Below, piece by piece: positions 1 through 8,390 of a DNA stretch of 41,750 bases; positions within the stretch are counted from its first letter, which is position 1; every line of letters starts with the position of its first letter. The notes beneath the pieces were generated by a model. That model searched no databases and was not told where the DNA came from. It saw only the letters and a program-made list of their open reading frames with translations. Both the position numbers and the translations under genes were made by a program. This DNA is from JBNJGT01 sp964473285 (GTDB lineage: Archaea > Nanobdellota > Nanobdellia > Woesearchaeales > JACJVW01). The DNA lies in contig CAYYOI010000010.1 of NCBI GenBank assembly GCA_964473285.1, positions 1 through 41,750 of the forward strand, given 5' to 3'.

Positions 1-2
1 AA

Positions 3-107
3 AATGGTTATGATCAGCTAGAAATCATAATGTTGAAAGGATATCTACACACCCCAAAAATGCAAAGCTTTAAATATTCTAAGTTCATGGAAATCTTAAA
101 GCAATAA
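3..107 (+). CDS. C-terminal end of an unidentified protein (cut by window edge)
   Basis: An open frame enters from the left edge and stops with TAA at 105-107, giving 34 residues that begin NGYDQLEIIMLKGY and end in KFMEILKQ. It lies 12 bases before the hdrA start, on the same strand, so it is probably the preceding gene of the same operon. In comparable archaeal operons that place is often taken by another Hdr or hydrogenase electron-transfer subunit, but the fragment has no cysteine motif and I cannot identify it. Confidence 0.55.
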   Translation, partial: NGYDQLEIIMLKGYLHTPKMQSFKYSKFMEILKQ

Positions 108-119
108 AGAGGTATCCTA

Positions 120-2462
120 ATGAAAATAGGTGTTTTTCTATGTCAGTGCAGAGGAGAGGTTAGTCAGAATCTTGATATGACTTCATTATCAGAATTTGCA
201 AAGGAAAATGAGGAAGTGGCTTATGCAGAGATACATACAGCATTATGCTCAAGCAGTTCCTATGAAAATATAAAAAAAGTAATCAATGATCATAAGATTG
301 ATCGTGTTGTAATTGCTGCATGTTCTCCAAAATATTATGAAGATATCTTTCGTAAGATAATCGAATCTGCAGGTCTTAATCCGGGTAATCTTGCCATGGC
401 AAATATCAGGGAACAGTGTGCATGGCCACATCGGAACGATCCTGATGCATGTCTTTCAAAAGCAAAACTCATACTCCTGGAAGCAGTAGAAAAAGTAAAA
501 CTATCCCAACCTATAAATCTTGAACAAAGCAGTGTAAAAAAATCAGTTCTTGTAGTAGGTGGTGGTATTGCTGGAATCCATGCAGCCCTGAGTCTTGCAG
601 AACAAGGGCTTGAAGTGCAACTGGTTGAACAACGTGCAGTTATCGGAGGGGATCAGGTACGTTTTGCAAAAGCTTTCCCTCGTGATGAATGCAGTCCTTG
701 TGCCTTTGCACCAATCATAACACGTCTTGTTCATAATGAAAACATCAAACTCCACACGCTTTCTGAAGTGGTAGAGGTTGGTGGTAGAGTAGGTGAATAC
801 ACTGTAAAGATAAAGAAAAACCCAAGGTTTGTTGATGAAAGCAAGTGTACTAACTGTGGTGATTGTACTACAGTATGTCCTAATGAGGTGACTAACCCAT
901 ATGAGTTCAATCTTGGAGAGCATAAGAGGATACATCTTCCATATGATGAAGCACATCCTCATTGTCATGTGGTTGAACCTTCAACGATTGAAGATTGTAG
1001 GACGAATTGCCATAGATACTGTGAAAAAATCTGCAGTGTTGATGCAGTTAATCTAGATGAACAGCCAAAAGAAGAAAAATTCATTGTTGGTGGAATCATC
1101 ATTGCTACAGGTTATAAGTTGTATGAACCTACCGAGTTCAATTACACGGAATCAAAGAATGTTGTAACTCTTGCTGAATATGAAAGAATTGTTGCCCCTG
1201 ATGGTGTTACGGAAGGTAAGATCCAGAGATTATCTGACAATAAAACTCCTAAGTCTATGGCTTTCATACTTTGTGTTGGGTCAAGGGATCCCCAGACTAA
1301 TCCTTATTGTTCTAAGTATTGTTGCATGGCTACAGCTACCCTTATAAGCCAGACAAAAGAAAGGAATCCTGATACAAAGATTTATGTTTTCTATAAGGAT
1401 ATCCAGACTGTAGGTAAGATGGGTGATGATTATGTCAGGAGAACCCAGGAAGCAGAAGGGGTGGAATGGATTCGTGCAATACCTACAAGTTCGCGTTTAA
1501 TAGATGATGACCGTTTATCCTTGCGTGTTGATGCAAATGGAGGTCTCCTTGACATTGATGTTGATATGGTTGTCCTTGCAAATGGAATGGAACCAAATAA
1601 AGGAGCAGATAATCTTCGTAAGGTTATTGGTCTTGATAAGAATGAAGACGGATTCTATCGTGAATCTGACATAATGCTGAATCCTGTATCAACATTCGAT
1701 CCTGGAAAGTATATCTGTGGTACATGTGTTGGTCCGAAAGCTATCGCAGAAACCATTACAGAGGCAAGAAGTGCTGCTGCATCCTGTGCCTCAGTTCTTG
1801 GTACAGATAAGATTACCCAGGAAGTTTTGGTTTCAAAAGTAAATGAATCTCTTTGTGGAAATTGTAAGGTCTGTCTTAGGACTTGCCCTTTTGGAGCAGT
1901 AACAATAGATGCTCAAAAAGGAGTATCTGTAACTGATAATACACTTTGCAGAGGTTGTGGAAATTGCGTTTCAGCATGTCCTTCTGGAGCTCGTGATCTT
2001 ATAATGTATCCAAATAAGTATTACAGTAAAGGGATTGATGTATTATCAAGATTTGAGACAGATGAACCAAAGATCCTTGTTTTTGCATGTAATGGTTGTG
2101 GTTATCCCGCAGTGGATCAATCAGCACAAATTGGTGAATCCTATCCTCCAAATGTTCTTGTAATTCGTGTGCCTTGTGCAGGAAGGATTGATTCTCAATA
2201 TATAGAATACGCATTTTCCAAAGGCTTTGAAGGAGTATTTATTGGTATGTGTCATCTTGGAAGTTGTCATTTTGTTGTTGGAAATGAGGATCTTATGAAA
2301 AGAATGGATCTTTTAGTAGCTCTTCTTGAAGCAAAAGGTATTGATAAGAAAAGGCTTAAGATGAGTGAAATCTCCCCCACAGAAGGAAAAAAGTTCATAA
2401 CTGATATTAAAGATTTTATGAAGATAATCCAGAACTTGCGTGAGGATGAAACAAATGAGTGA
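120..2462 (+). CDS. hdrA: HdrA-MvhD fusion, FAD/iron-sulfur electron-bifurcating subunit
   Basis: HdrA is the flavin subunit of heterodisulfide reductase. With MvhD it passes hydrogenase electrons to FAD for bifurcation in the cytoplasm. Visible features are an N-terminal CQC motif, a Rossmann FAD site near residue 142 (VVGGGIAGIHAALSLAEQG), a ferredoxin site near 243 (CTNCGDCTTVCP), a further Cys group near 292-306, and a C-terminal two-cluster ferredoxin near 579-630 (CGNCKVCLRTCP, CRGCGNCVSACP). From about residue 650 the protein continues as a full MvhD domain with the expected cysteines (CNGCGYP, PCAGRID, MCHLGSCH). At 780 residues it is longer than stand-alone HdrA, which fits the fusion. 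The RBS GAGGT lies at 109-113. It overlaps mvhG by 8 bases. No hdrB or hdrC is seen in the window. Confidence 0.93.
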   Translation: MKIGVFLCQCRGEVSQNLDMTSLSEFAKENEEVAYAEIHTALCSSSSYENIKKVINDHKIDRVVIAACSPKYYEDIFRKIIESAGLNPGNLAMANIREQCAWPHRNDPDACLSKAKLILLEAVEKVKLSQPINLEQSSVKKSVLVVGGGIAGIHAALSLAEQGLEVQLVEQRAVIGGDQVRFAKAFPRDECSPCAFAPIITRLVHNENIKLHTLSEVVEVGGRVGEYTVKIKKNPRFVDESKCTNCGDCTTVCPNEVTNPYEFNLGEHKRIHLPYDEAHPHCHVVEPSTIEDCRTNCHRYCEKICSVDAVNLDEQPKEEKFIVGGIIIATGYKLYEPTEFNYTESKNVVTLAEYERIVAPDGVTEGKIQRLSDNKTPKSMAFILCVGSRDPQTNPYCSKYCCMATATLISQTKERNPDTKIYVFYKDIQTVGKMGDDYVRRTQEAEGVEWIRAIPTSSRLIDDDRLSLRVDANGGLLDIDVDMVVLANGMEPNKGADNLRKVIGLDKNEDGFYRESDIMLNPVSTFDPGKYICGTCVGPKAIAETITEARSAAASCASVLGTDKITQEVLVSKVNESLCGNCKVCLRTCPFGAVTIDAQKGVSVTDNTLCRGCGNCVSACPSGARDLIMYPNKYYSKGIDVLSRFETDEPKILVFACNGCGYPAVDQSAQIGESYPPNVLVIRVPCAGRIDSQYIEYAFSKGFEGVFIGMCHLGSCHFVVGNEDLMKRMDLLVALLEAKGIDKKRLKMSEISPTEGKKFITDIKDFMKIIQNLREDETNE

Positions 2463-3588
2463 AGATATTCAACCTGAAGTAAAGCCTGAAGAAAATCAGG
2501 AAATCCCTAACTTAGATTTAGAAAGTCAGGAAGAAGGTATAGAAGAGAATCTAGATGTCCTAGGAGATATTCAAGAAGAGACTCAGGAAGAAGCTCAAGA
2601 AGGTAATAAGGGAGTTAAATCAAAATCCAAAGAGAAACCAACTGTACTTATGCTACCATTAGGTGGATGCAATGGATGTCATGTTACATTCCTAGACTTG
2701 CATGAACAGCTTCTGGATGTTTTTCCAATGATTGATCTTAAACGTGCTTCAGTTGTTGCTGATATGAATAAATATACAATGCCTGAAGTAGATATAGCTC
2801 TTGTTGAAGGAGCAGTATGCAATGAAGATCAACTTAGATTGCTTCGTGAGGCAAGAAAAAAGGCAAAGATTCTGATTGCACTTGGTTCATGTGCAGCCTT
2901 TGGTGGGGTCCCGGGTTTGAGGAACTATTTTGATGTTAATGAAGTCATTGATGAAGCATATGTCAATGCTTTAAGTAATGATAACCCTGATAAGGTTGTT
3001 CCGGATGATTATCCAACCGTCCCAAAGATGCTTGATGAAGTCGCATGTCTTGATAGGGTTGTAAAAGTTGATTTTATCATTCCCGGATGTCCACCTGTAC
3101 CTGAGACGATTAAAGAGACAATAGTTGCATATATTGAAGGAAGGGAACCTGAGATTGCAACCAAAAATCTTTGTGAGGATTGTCATAGGAATCACAAGAA
3201 GATTATCCCTGCAGACAGGCAATTTATTACTATGAGTATAAATGCTGTGCTTGAAAAAGAGATAGATCCAGATCTTTGTTTCCTTGAGCAAGGGATACTT
3301 TGTATGGGTCCTGCAACCCGTTCTGGTTGTGGAGGAAGATGTACAAGTGCAAATATGCCTTGCAGAGGATGCTTTGGCCCTAATCCTGAAGCAATTGAAC
3401 AAGGATGTGAGATGACAAATGCAATGGCCCCTATGCTTCCGATTGGAGCTTTAATCAATAAGGAAGATCTTCCAGGTACGTTTTATAGATATGCACTTCC
3501 ATCTTCAATAATTCCAACTGTAGTAAAGAATCACAATGAGATTGTAAAAAAGCAGCTTGCAAGGGATAAGCTATTAAACGAGGAATAA
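2455..3588 (+). CDS. mvhG: [NiFe]-hydrogenase small subunit (MvhG-like) with acidic N-terminal tail
   Basis: This is the electron-transferring small subunit of an F420-non-reducing hydrogenase, partner of the large subunit downstream. The proximal cluster site is GGCNGCH near residues 70-76, followed by GSCAAFGG and IPGCPP. Later clusters are visible in CEDCHRNH and in a Cys-rich stretch with GCGGRC and CRGCFGP. I chose ATG 2455 because GTGAGGA at 2440-2446 is a good RBS; GTG 2440 and ATG 2446 are alternatives. About 60 residues rich in Glu and Gln precede the conserved domain. This tail has no twin-arginine motif and no hydrophobic segment, so the enzyme should be cytoplasmic. The start overlaps the hdrA stop. 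Confidence 0.9.
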   Translation: MSEDIQPEVKPEENQEIPNLDLESQEEGIEENLDVLGDIQEETQEEAQEGNKGVKSKSKEKPTVLMLPLGGCNGCHVTFLDLHEQLLDVFPMIDLKRASVVADMNKYTMPEVDIALVEGAVCNEDQLRLLREARKKAKILIALGSCAAFGGVPGLRNYFDVNEVIDEAYVNALSNDNPDKVVPDDYPTVPKMLDEVACLDRVVKVDFIIPGCPPVPETIKETIVAYIEGREPEIATKNLCEDCHRNHKKIIPADRQFITMSINAVLEKEIDPDLCFLEQGILCMGPATRSGCGGRCTSANMPCRGCFGPNPEAIEQGCEMTNAMAPMLPIGALINKEDLPGTFYRYALPSSIIPTVVKNHNEIVKKQLARDKLLNEE

Positions 3589-3590
3589 AA

Positions 3591-5006
3591 ATGTCAAAAG
3601 TTGTAAATATTTGTCCAGTATCCAGACTTGAAGGTCATGGAAAGATAACTCTTCATCTTGATGACCATGGAGAATTAACAGATGCAAAGTTTCATGTTGT
3701 TGAGTTCAGGGGGTTTGAGAAGTTTCTTCAGGGAAGAAAAGTATGGGAAGCTCCTCGTATCACAACCCGTGCATGTGGTATCTGTCCTATATCTCACCAC
3801 CTTGCTTCAGCTAAAGCAACAGATGCTGTATATGGCGTGGAAATCCCTTATACCGCAAAACTTTACAGGGAACTCCATCATATGTCTCAGATAATCCATT
3901 CTCATGCGCTTCATTTCTTTTTTCTTGCAAGTCCTGATTTCCTGTTTCCGGATGATGCTGCAAAAAGAAATGTATTAGGAATTCTGGAATCTAATCCTCA
4001 GCTTGCAAAAAAAGCGATTGAATTAAGGAAAATGGGTCAGGAGATCAACCACATATTAGGAGGGAAAGCCATCCATCCCGTAACTTCCATTCCAGGGGGT
4101 GTAAGTAAACCAATAGGAAAGGATGATCTCAAGAAGATAAGGCAAAATCTGAATCGTGCTCTTGAACTTGGAAAGACTGCCTTGAAGGTAGGAGGTATGA
4201 TATTTGACAAGAATCATAATTTTGTGAGCAAGTTTGCAAATTTCCCAACTTATTACATGGGTCTTGTGAAAGATGGCAATCTTGAATTATATGACGGTTC
4301 TTTGCGTGTAGTAGATAGTGAAGGAAATCAGGTAGATGAATTTGATCCAAATGATTATTTAGATCATATAAGTGAAAGAACAGAAAACTGGTCATGGCTA
4401 AAGTTTCCCTTCCTCAAGAAATTCGGCTGGCCTGATGGGATCTATCGTGTAAACTCCCTTGCAAGGCTGAATGTTTGTGATCAGATTTCAACTCCTCTTG
4501 CTAATGAGGAATTACAGAAGTTCAGGGAAAAATATGGTCGGGCACCTGGAAATACTCTCTTATTTAATTTTGCAAGACTGATAGAACTATTATATGCTAT
4601 CGAGAGAGGTATTCAGATCACAGATGATCCTGAAATCACTGGTACTGATATCCGTAAATTGATAAAAGTTGGTGGAGGAGAAGGTATAGGTGTTATTGAA
4701 GCTCCAAGAGGGGTATTGATACATCATTACAAAGCTGATGACCGAGGAAGTCTTACAATGGCAAACATGATTGTTTCAACTGTACAGAACAATCCCTCCA
4801 TGAATCAGGCAGTTTTACATGCTGCAAAACAATTTATCAAAGCGGATCAGGAAATCACTGAGCCTTTGATGAACAGGATAGAGATGGCAGTTAGGGCATA
4901 TGATCCTTGTCTGAGTTGCGCGACCCATGCTGTGGGTAAAATGCCTCTACATGTAGAAATGTATGGTCCAGATGGAAAACTAATCAAGGAAAGAAAGGTG
5001 AATTAG
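3591..5006 (+). CDS. mvhA: [NiFe]-hydrogenase large subunit (MvhA-like)
   Basis: This is the catalytic subunit binding the NiFe centre. The first metal-binding motif is ACGICPISHH (Cys62, Cys65) and the second is DPCLSCATH (Cys440, Cys443). The 25 residues after His446 are the usual C-terminal extension, expected to be cut off by a maturation protease after nickel insertion; that protease is not in this window. The length of 471 is normal for the family. It starts 2 bases after the small-subunit stop and is co-oriented with hdrA-mvhD, so H2 oxidation probably feeds HdrA directly. All four metal-ligand cysteines are present, so an active enzyme is likely. Confidence 0.93.
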   Translation: MSKVVNICPVSRLEGHGKITLHLDDHGELTDAKFHVVEFRGFEKFLQGRKVWEAPRITTRACGICPISHHLASAKATDAVYGVEIPYTAKLYRELHHMSQIIHSHALHFFFLASPDFLFPDDAAKRNVLGILESNPQLAKKAIELRKMGQEINHILGGKAIHPVTSIPGGVSKPIGKDDLKKIRQNLNRALELGKTALKVGGMIFDKNHNFVSKFANFPTYYMGLVKDGNLELYDGSLRVVDSEGNQVDEFDPNDYLDHISERTENWSWLKFPFLKKFGWPDGIYRVNSLARLNVCDQISTPLANEELQKFREKYGRAPGNTLLFNFARLIELLYAIERGIQITDDPEITGTDIRKLIKVGGGEGIGVIEAPRGVLIHHYKADDRGSLTMANMIVSTVQNNPSMNQAVLHAAKQFIKADQEITEPLMNRIEMAVRAYDPCLSCATHAVGKMPLHVEMYGPDGKLIKERKVN

Positions 5007-6326
5007 TTGAACTTTTTGAAATATAAGGATCTTAAGACAAAAATTATCCTTGGAGGAACACTAATCCTGTCAATACCAATGCTTTTACTTAGTTTTATCA
5101 ATTACATTAGCACAAAAGAGGCTTTATCTCAAGCTGGCATTGAAGCAGGAAAATATATTCCATCTTTTATTATAACTAATATGCTTACAATAACTGCCAT
5201 TTTCATAGTAGGTTTTGGTTTGATATATCTCTTTGCAAGAAACATTGTATATCCATTAAGGAATGTAGCTGAAGCCTTTCAGAAACTTTCTGAACAGGAC
5301 TATTCAAAAAAACTTGATGATACTGATTCAAAGGATGAAATATCAAAACTGATTACTGTATATAACCGCATGATAGATAGCACCAAGAGTCTTGTTGATA
5401 ACATAAACAAGAACATGGATCAGGTCTCCCAGATCTCAGAAGGCCTTTCTTCATCAAGTGAAGAGGTAAATGCCTCAACACAGCAGGTAGCATCAACTAT
5501 CCAGCAGATTGCAAAAGGTTCCCAGAACCAGTCAAATCTAGTTGAAAGCACAATAAAAGTGATAAAAGAGTTGAATGGAGGGATTGAAAATGTCTCCAAT
5601 AGCCTTAATAGCATATCAGAATTTGCAACCCGGGCAACTGAGAATGCAAAGAAAGGTAATCAAGCAGCAACCGCAGCAAACCAGAAGATGACTAACATTA
5701 AGGATACTGTATCCAATGTTGGAACTGTTGTAAAGGATCTTGGTGATAAGAGTAGTCAGATTGGGAAGATTGTTGATGTGATTGATAATATTTCTGAGCA
5801 AACCAATCTTTTGGCGCTTAACGCCGCAATCGAGGCTGCCCGTGCAGGCGATGCAGGAAAAGGGTTTGCAGTAGTTGCAGAAGAAATCCGTAAGCTTGCA
5901 GAAGAATCACAGAAAGCGACTCAGCAGATAAGCTCCCTTATCCAAGGTATACAGGAATCCACAAGCAAGGCTGTAAGTTCTATGGATACAAGCGTAAAGG
6001 AAGTTGATGATGGAGTCAGTGTAGTTGGTGATGCATTGGTTGCACTTGAAGGGATTTCCGCAATCATCAATAACATTGACAGCCAGATCAATTCAGTTGT
6101 TGAGCTTAGCAAATCACAGACCGAACTTACAGGCAAGGTGAATGATTCCATCTCAAAGGTCAGTACTGTTGCAGAAGAATCAGCTGCAGGAGGCCAGGAA
6201 GTCTCAGCCAGCATAGAAGAGACATCTTCTTCGATGGAAGAGGTTGCATCAAACTCTCAGGAACTTGCAAAAGCAGCAGAAGGATTACGCCAGGCAGTAA
6301 GTAAATTCAATTTCTCAAAGCAGTGA
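5007..6326 (+). CDS. Methyl-accepting chemotaxis protein without extracellular sensor domain
   Basis: This is a receptor signalling to CheA/CheW. Two membrane helices (about residues 13-33 and 52-76) are separated by only about 18 residues, so there is no room for a ligand domain. A HAMP-like segment follows, then a long coiled coil. The highly conserved hairpin tip runs about 258-300 and includes SEQTNLLALNAAIEAARAG. Methylation-helix type Glu/Gln/Ser repeats lie near the C terminus. The start is TTG 5007, directly after the mvhA stop, with AAAGGTG at 4994-5000 as RBS. Zero spacing to the hydrogenase genes suggests co-transcription and perhaps energy or redox taxis; the link to hydrogen is inference. 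The stop overlaps pth2 convergently. Confidence 0.9.
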   Translation: MNFLKYKDLKTKIILGGTLILSIPMLLLSFINYISTKEALSQAGIEAGKYIPSFIITNMLTITAIFIVGFGLIYLFARNIVYPLRNVAEAFQKLSEQDYSKKLDDTDSKDEISKLITVYNRMIDSTKSLVDNINKNMDQVSQISEGLSSSSEEVNASTQQVASTIQQIAKGSQNQSNLVESTIKVIKELNGGIENVSNSLNSISEFATRATENAKKGNQAATAANQKMTNIKDTVSNVGTVVKDLGDKSSQIGKIVDVIDNISEQTNLLALNAAIEAARAGDAGKGFAVVAEEIRKLAEESQKATQQISSLIQGIQESTSKAVSSMDTSVKEVDDGVSVVGDALVALEGISAIINNIDSQINSVVELSKSQTELTGKVNDSISKVSTVAEESAAGGQEVSASIEETSSSMEEVASNSQELAKAAEGLRQAVSKFNFSKQ

Positions 6327-6662
6327 TAACCTTTTTGTTATCCTGTCTATTGTTTCTTCATCTCCCGGGCCGATTGCACAACATGTTCTTGTTCCAGGTT
6401 CAACAATAGTTCTTCCCGCATCAGTTATTATTGCAGTGATAAGTCCCGCATCTTTTGCTTCCTGCATATGTTTTAGCATCTCTTTTTCGTCCTGGATCTT
6501 GAGTACTACTTTTTTCATTCCCTCCTCTCTCCAGCGGGATACAATATCCTTATTACTCTTTATTCCCCTAAGGGTGGCCTCGACGCATGCATGGCCTACT
6601 TGTGCAGCTATTTTTCCCTTGGGAAGTTTCAGATCCATCCTCAGAAGAATCACTTGTTTCAT
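6315..6662 (-). CDS. pth2: Peptidyl-tRNA hydrolase, archaeal/eukaryotic type
   Basis: Pth2 releases tRNA from prematurely dropped peptidyl-tRNA in the cytoplasm. The 115-residue protein is a complete family member. It has the N-terminal MDLKLPKGKIAAQVGHA segment, with the conserved Lys and the GKIAAQ(V/C)GHA motif, and the C-terminal DAGRTIVEPGTRTCCAIGPG stretch typical of Pth2. ATG 6662 is set by a TATA box at 6681-6690, about 24 bases upstream, which implies a leaderless mRNA. It is a housekeeping gene convergent with the chemoreceptor (12-base overlap) and probably marks the last clearly chromosomal gene before the accessory region. Confidence 0.95.
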   Translation of the reverse strand: MKQVILLRMDLKLPKGKIAAQVGHACVEATLRGIKSNKDIVSRWREEGMKKVVLKIQDEKEMLKHMQEAKDAGLITAIITDAGRTIVEPGTRTCCAIGPGDEETIDRITKRLSLL

Positions 6663-6678
6663 CTATGTTTAACCTCAC

Positions 6679-6690
6679 TATTTTATAGCT
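6679..6690 (-). promoter_or_regulatory. TATA box of pth2
   Basis: On the minus strand the sequence reads GAGCTATAAAATAGTG, a good archaeal TATA element. It is centred about 24 bases before the Pth2 start codon, so transcription should begin at or next to the ATG. Confidence 0.6.
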
Positions 6691-7309
6691 CGTTTTAGAA
6701 CAAAGCCTTTGCTCTGTCCTATATATTTTTTCTCCTTTCCCCCTGTTTGTTAGGGGAAAGCGAGGAAAAAATCCCCACTAAAAAGGCTTTACGACATTTA
6801 TCTATCCGGTCATTCACCAGATGCTTAGCATCCAGATATATACCATTATTGCAGTCGTCTCCTAATCATAACGGCAGTCGTAATTGTCAAAGACAATTAG
6901 GGACTATGAAACTTGCAGGAGGGACGCCTTTTTATAAGCTTGAAGTTGTTGATACTTTAAATTATTTGCTAACATTGTATGGATATATGTTAGCATTTTT
7001 CTTGCAACCGCAGTGATTGCAATATTGTGCGTCTTTCTTTTTTTGATCCGATGATATCTCTTTGCAAGATTTGAATCATCCAATCATACTTTATTATAAT
7101 TACTTTATATTATTAAAGATTTGCATTAAGCACACTAAAATATTATTTCATTTAACGTTAGGGATAAAAGAAGTTTTTCGGAATGAGATGGAGAAAAATT
7201 TGGGAAAAGTCTGCAAGATTTTTCCTCTTAATCGCTGATAGCCGAGAAAAACTCACCGCCGAAAAGCCCAATTAAAGCCCCTTTCCAGCATTCTGCATGA
7301 TCATGCTAT

Positions 7310-7346
7310 CGCAGACTCGATTCCAGCGAAGGGAATGCGATCTGCG
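7310..7346. repeat. Long bulged inverted repeat in the intergenic region
   Basis: CGCAGA-(C)-TCG-ATTCC pairs with GGAAT-(G)-CGA-TCTGCG around a 7-base loop, giving about 14 pairs with two single-base bulges. This is far more than expected by chance in AT-rich spacer. The 3' arm contains GGAATGCGAT, which recurs at 7394-7403. TTTATAAA-like boxes at 7347-7354 and 7366-7373 follow directly. Confidence 0.55.
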
Positions 7347-7412
7347 TTTATAAAAGAAGCCAGATTTTATAAATCTTGTCCCAGAATACCGAGAGGAATG
7401 CGATTCTTTCGT

Positions 7413-7424
7413 TAATAATATATA
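7413..7424 (+). promoter_or_regulatory. TATA box before the HExxH gene
   Basis: TAATAATATATA ends about 23 bases before ATG 7447, the normal archaeal spacing, and implies a nearly leaderless transcript. Confidence 0.45.
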
Positions 7425-7446
7425 GGATAGAATAATATCTAAGCTC

Positions 7447-7941
7447 ATGGATGAAAATGAACAGCAAGCAACTATTTTACTAAGAAATTACTTACTAGAA
7501 GGACGGAGACCAATTAGACTTGAGAATGATGCAATTGAACTACTTCAAAATCCTGATGAGATACCTGATTATTTTCTGTATGAACCAACTCAAATTCGAG
7601 AAATTCTCGAGGATAAAAATATTAATCTAGATGAACTACCAAAAGAATGGACTGAAGAGTTATTAAATGAATTTAGACCTTCAAATTATATCTGTGGTCT
7701 AAAAATGATCATAATCAGGAAAGCTATTGTAAGAGATTATCCAGATTATCTTCCTTGTCAATATATCCATGAATATGTCCATTTAATGATTCATCAAGAA
7801 ATATGGACTCAAGACTATTTAATCAAAACTTTTGATTTAAATGAGAATTTGGATGAAGAAGGTATATGCATTGAAATTGCATGTATCTACGCAGAAAAGA
7901 AAGGTTTCCGAGAGAATTATGCAAAACTTCAAAGTAGATAA
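7447..7941 (+). CDS. Small HExxH zincin-like protein (ImmA/IrrE-like layout)
   Basis: The 164-residue protein carries HEYVH at residues 108-112, a zinc-metallopeptidase HExxH motif. About 25 residues later comes an acidic helix with DEEG and CIEIACIYAEKKG, the place where a third zinc ligand and the following helix lie in ImmA/IrrE-type proteases. The first 80 residues are acidic and carry no known motif. No signal peptide or membrane helix is seen. ImmA-type proteases cleave repressors of mobile elements, and this gene stands just before a cluster of small repressor-like RHH genes. That function is inference; a degenerate, non-proteolytic relative is possible. Confidence 0.5.
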   Translation: MDENEQQATILLRNYLLEGRRPIRLENDAIELLQNPDEIPDYFLYEPTQIREILEDKNINLDELPKEWTEELLNEFRPSNYICGLKMIIIRKAIVRDYPDYLPCQYIHEYVHLMIHQEIWTQDYLIKTFDLNENLDEEGICIEIACIYAEKKGFRENYAKLQSR

Positions 7942-7984
7942 TTTTTAGTTATAACAACTAGAATATATATTTTCTAACAGAGTT

Positions 7985-7998
7985 CCCCTTTTATATTA
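7985..7998 (+). promoter_or_regulatory. TATA box of the first RHH-TFB operon
   Basis: CCCTTTTATATTAT lies about 25 bases before ATG 8018. An inverted repeat, TAGTT-ATAAC-AACTA at 7946-7960, sits upstream and could be an operator. Confidence 0.4.
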
Positions 7999-8017
7999 TG
8001 GCGACCTTATAGCTATC

Positions 8018-8203
8018 ATGGTAAGGGAAGTGTTTACTATAAGATTCACAAAGGAACAAAGAAGAATATTAGATGCTAGGGCTAACTCGGCTGGATATGC
8101 AAAACTTGGTGATTATATCAGAACAGTTCTTTTCCTGCCAATGCCCGTTGAAGAGAAGATAGATAGAATTTATCGGAAGGTTGTTCTAAATGAGGAGGAC
8201 TGA
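8018..8203 (+). CDS. Ribbon-helix-helix type DNA-binding protein, copy A1
   Basis: This 61-residue protein has a short strand (EVFTIRFT) followed by two helices and the YIRTVLF pattern common to RHH repressors and MobC/relaxosome-type proteins. It is clearly paralogous to the protein at 9337-9522: both share the strand, a DYIR(T/S)VLF(L/M)P block and a C-terminal IxRKVV. It overlaps the next gene by 14 bases and begins an operon RHH-A, RHH-B, TFB. It probably represses its own promoter or takes part in DNA processing of the element. Confidence 0.65.
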   Translation: MVREVFTIRFTKEQRRILDARANSAGYAKLGDYIRTVLFLPMPVEEKIDRIYRKVVLNEED

Positions 8204-8390
8204 ATATGGCAATAAACGTGGTGAAAGGAGAAGTTTCTATTGTCCATATTATATTTGGGATGCAATAAAAAAATCTTCTAAAGATTGCTATTCAGTTAGT
8301 ACTTTTATTAATATGGCAATTAAAGAAAAGCTAAAAAGGGATTTCCCTGAAACTTATAATCAGGTGTATAATGATAATCAAATGTCCTGA
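8190..8390 (+). CDS. Ribbon-helix-helix type DNA-binding protein, copy B1
   Basis: This 66-residue protein has an ERRSFYCP strand followed by a helix (IWDAIKKSSKDCYSVSTFI) and a second helix ending in KEKLKRDFPE. It is paralogous to the protein at 9144-9344, which has ERRSITMP, LWDELVKI, DDCMSVSEYV and LEKLKKEYPE in the same order. A GAGGAGGA tract lies around its start and the start overlaps the preceding gene. The two types A and B occur as a fixed pair twice, which suggests they form a heteromeric complex. Confidence 0.65.
   Translation: MRRTEYGNKRGERRSFYCPYYIWDAIKKSSKDCYSVSTFINMAIKEKLKRDFPETYNQVYNDNQMS

Larger units (their letters stand above)
6663..7446. other. Gene-free interval of about 780 bases with clustered hairpins
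   Basis: I see no convincing protein gene here; an 89-codon frame at 6747-7016 shows no recognisable domain. Inverted repeats are frequent. CTTTCCCC/GGGGAAAG lies at 6735-6742 and 6753-6760, GATGC/GCATC at 6820-6832, and TAATTGTC/GACAATTA at 6881-6899 with a three-base loop. An imperfect stem pairs 7172-7181 with 7242-7253 and encloses another (7190-7199 with 7218-7227). There is a 12-base palindrome at 7295-7306 and a bulged stem of about 14 pairs at 7310-7346. GCAGTCG occurs twice (6851, 6874) and GGAATGCGAT occurs twice (7332, 7394). The interval separates chromosome-like genes from the mobile region. It could hold a non-coding RNA, an old integration junction or a replication/transfer site; I cannot tell which. 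Confidence 0.45.

Noticed and set aside
6824..6840. 17-base exact match to 21939-21955 inside the desulfurase gene
   Set aside because: The match does not extend on either side as DNA or protein, and a single such match is within chance range for AT-rich sequence of this length.
6747..7016. 89-codon frame on the plus strand
   Set aside because: No domain, no good ribosome site, it spans several hairpins and reads like non-coding spacer.
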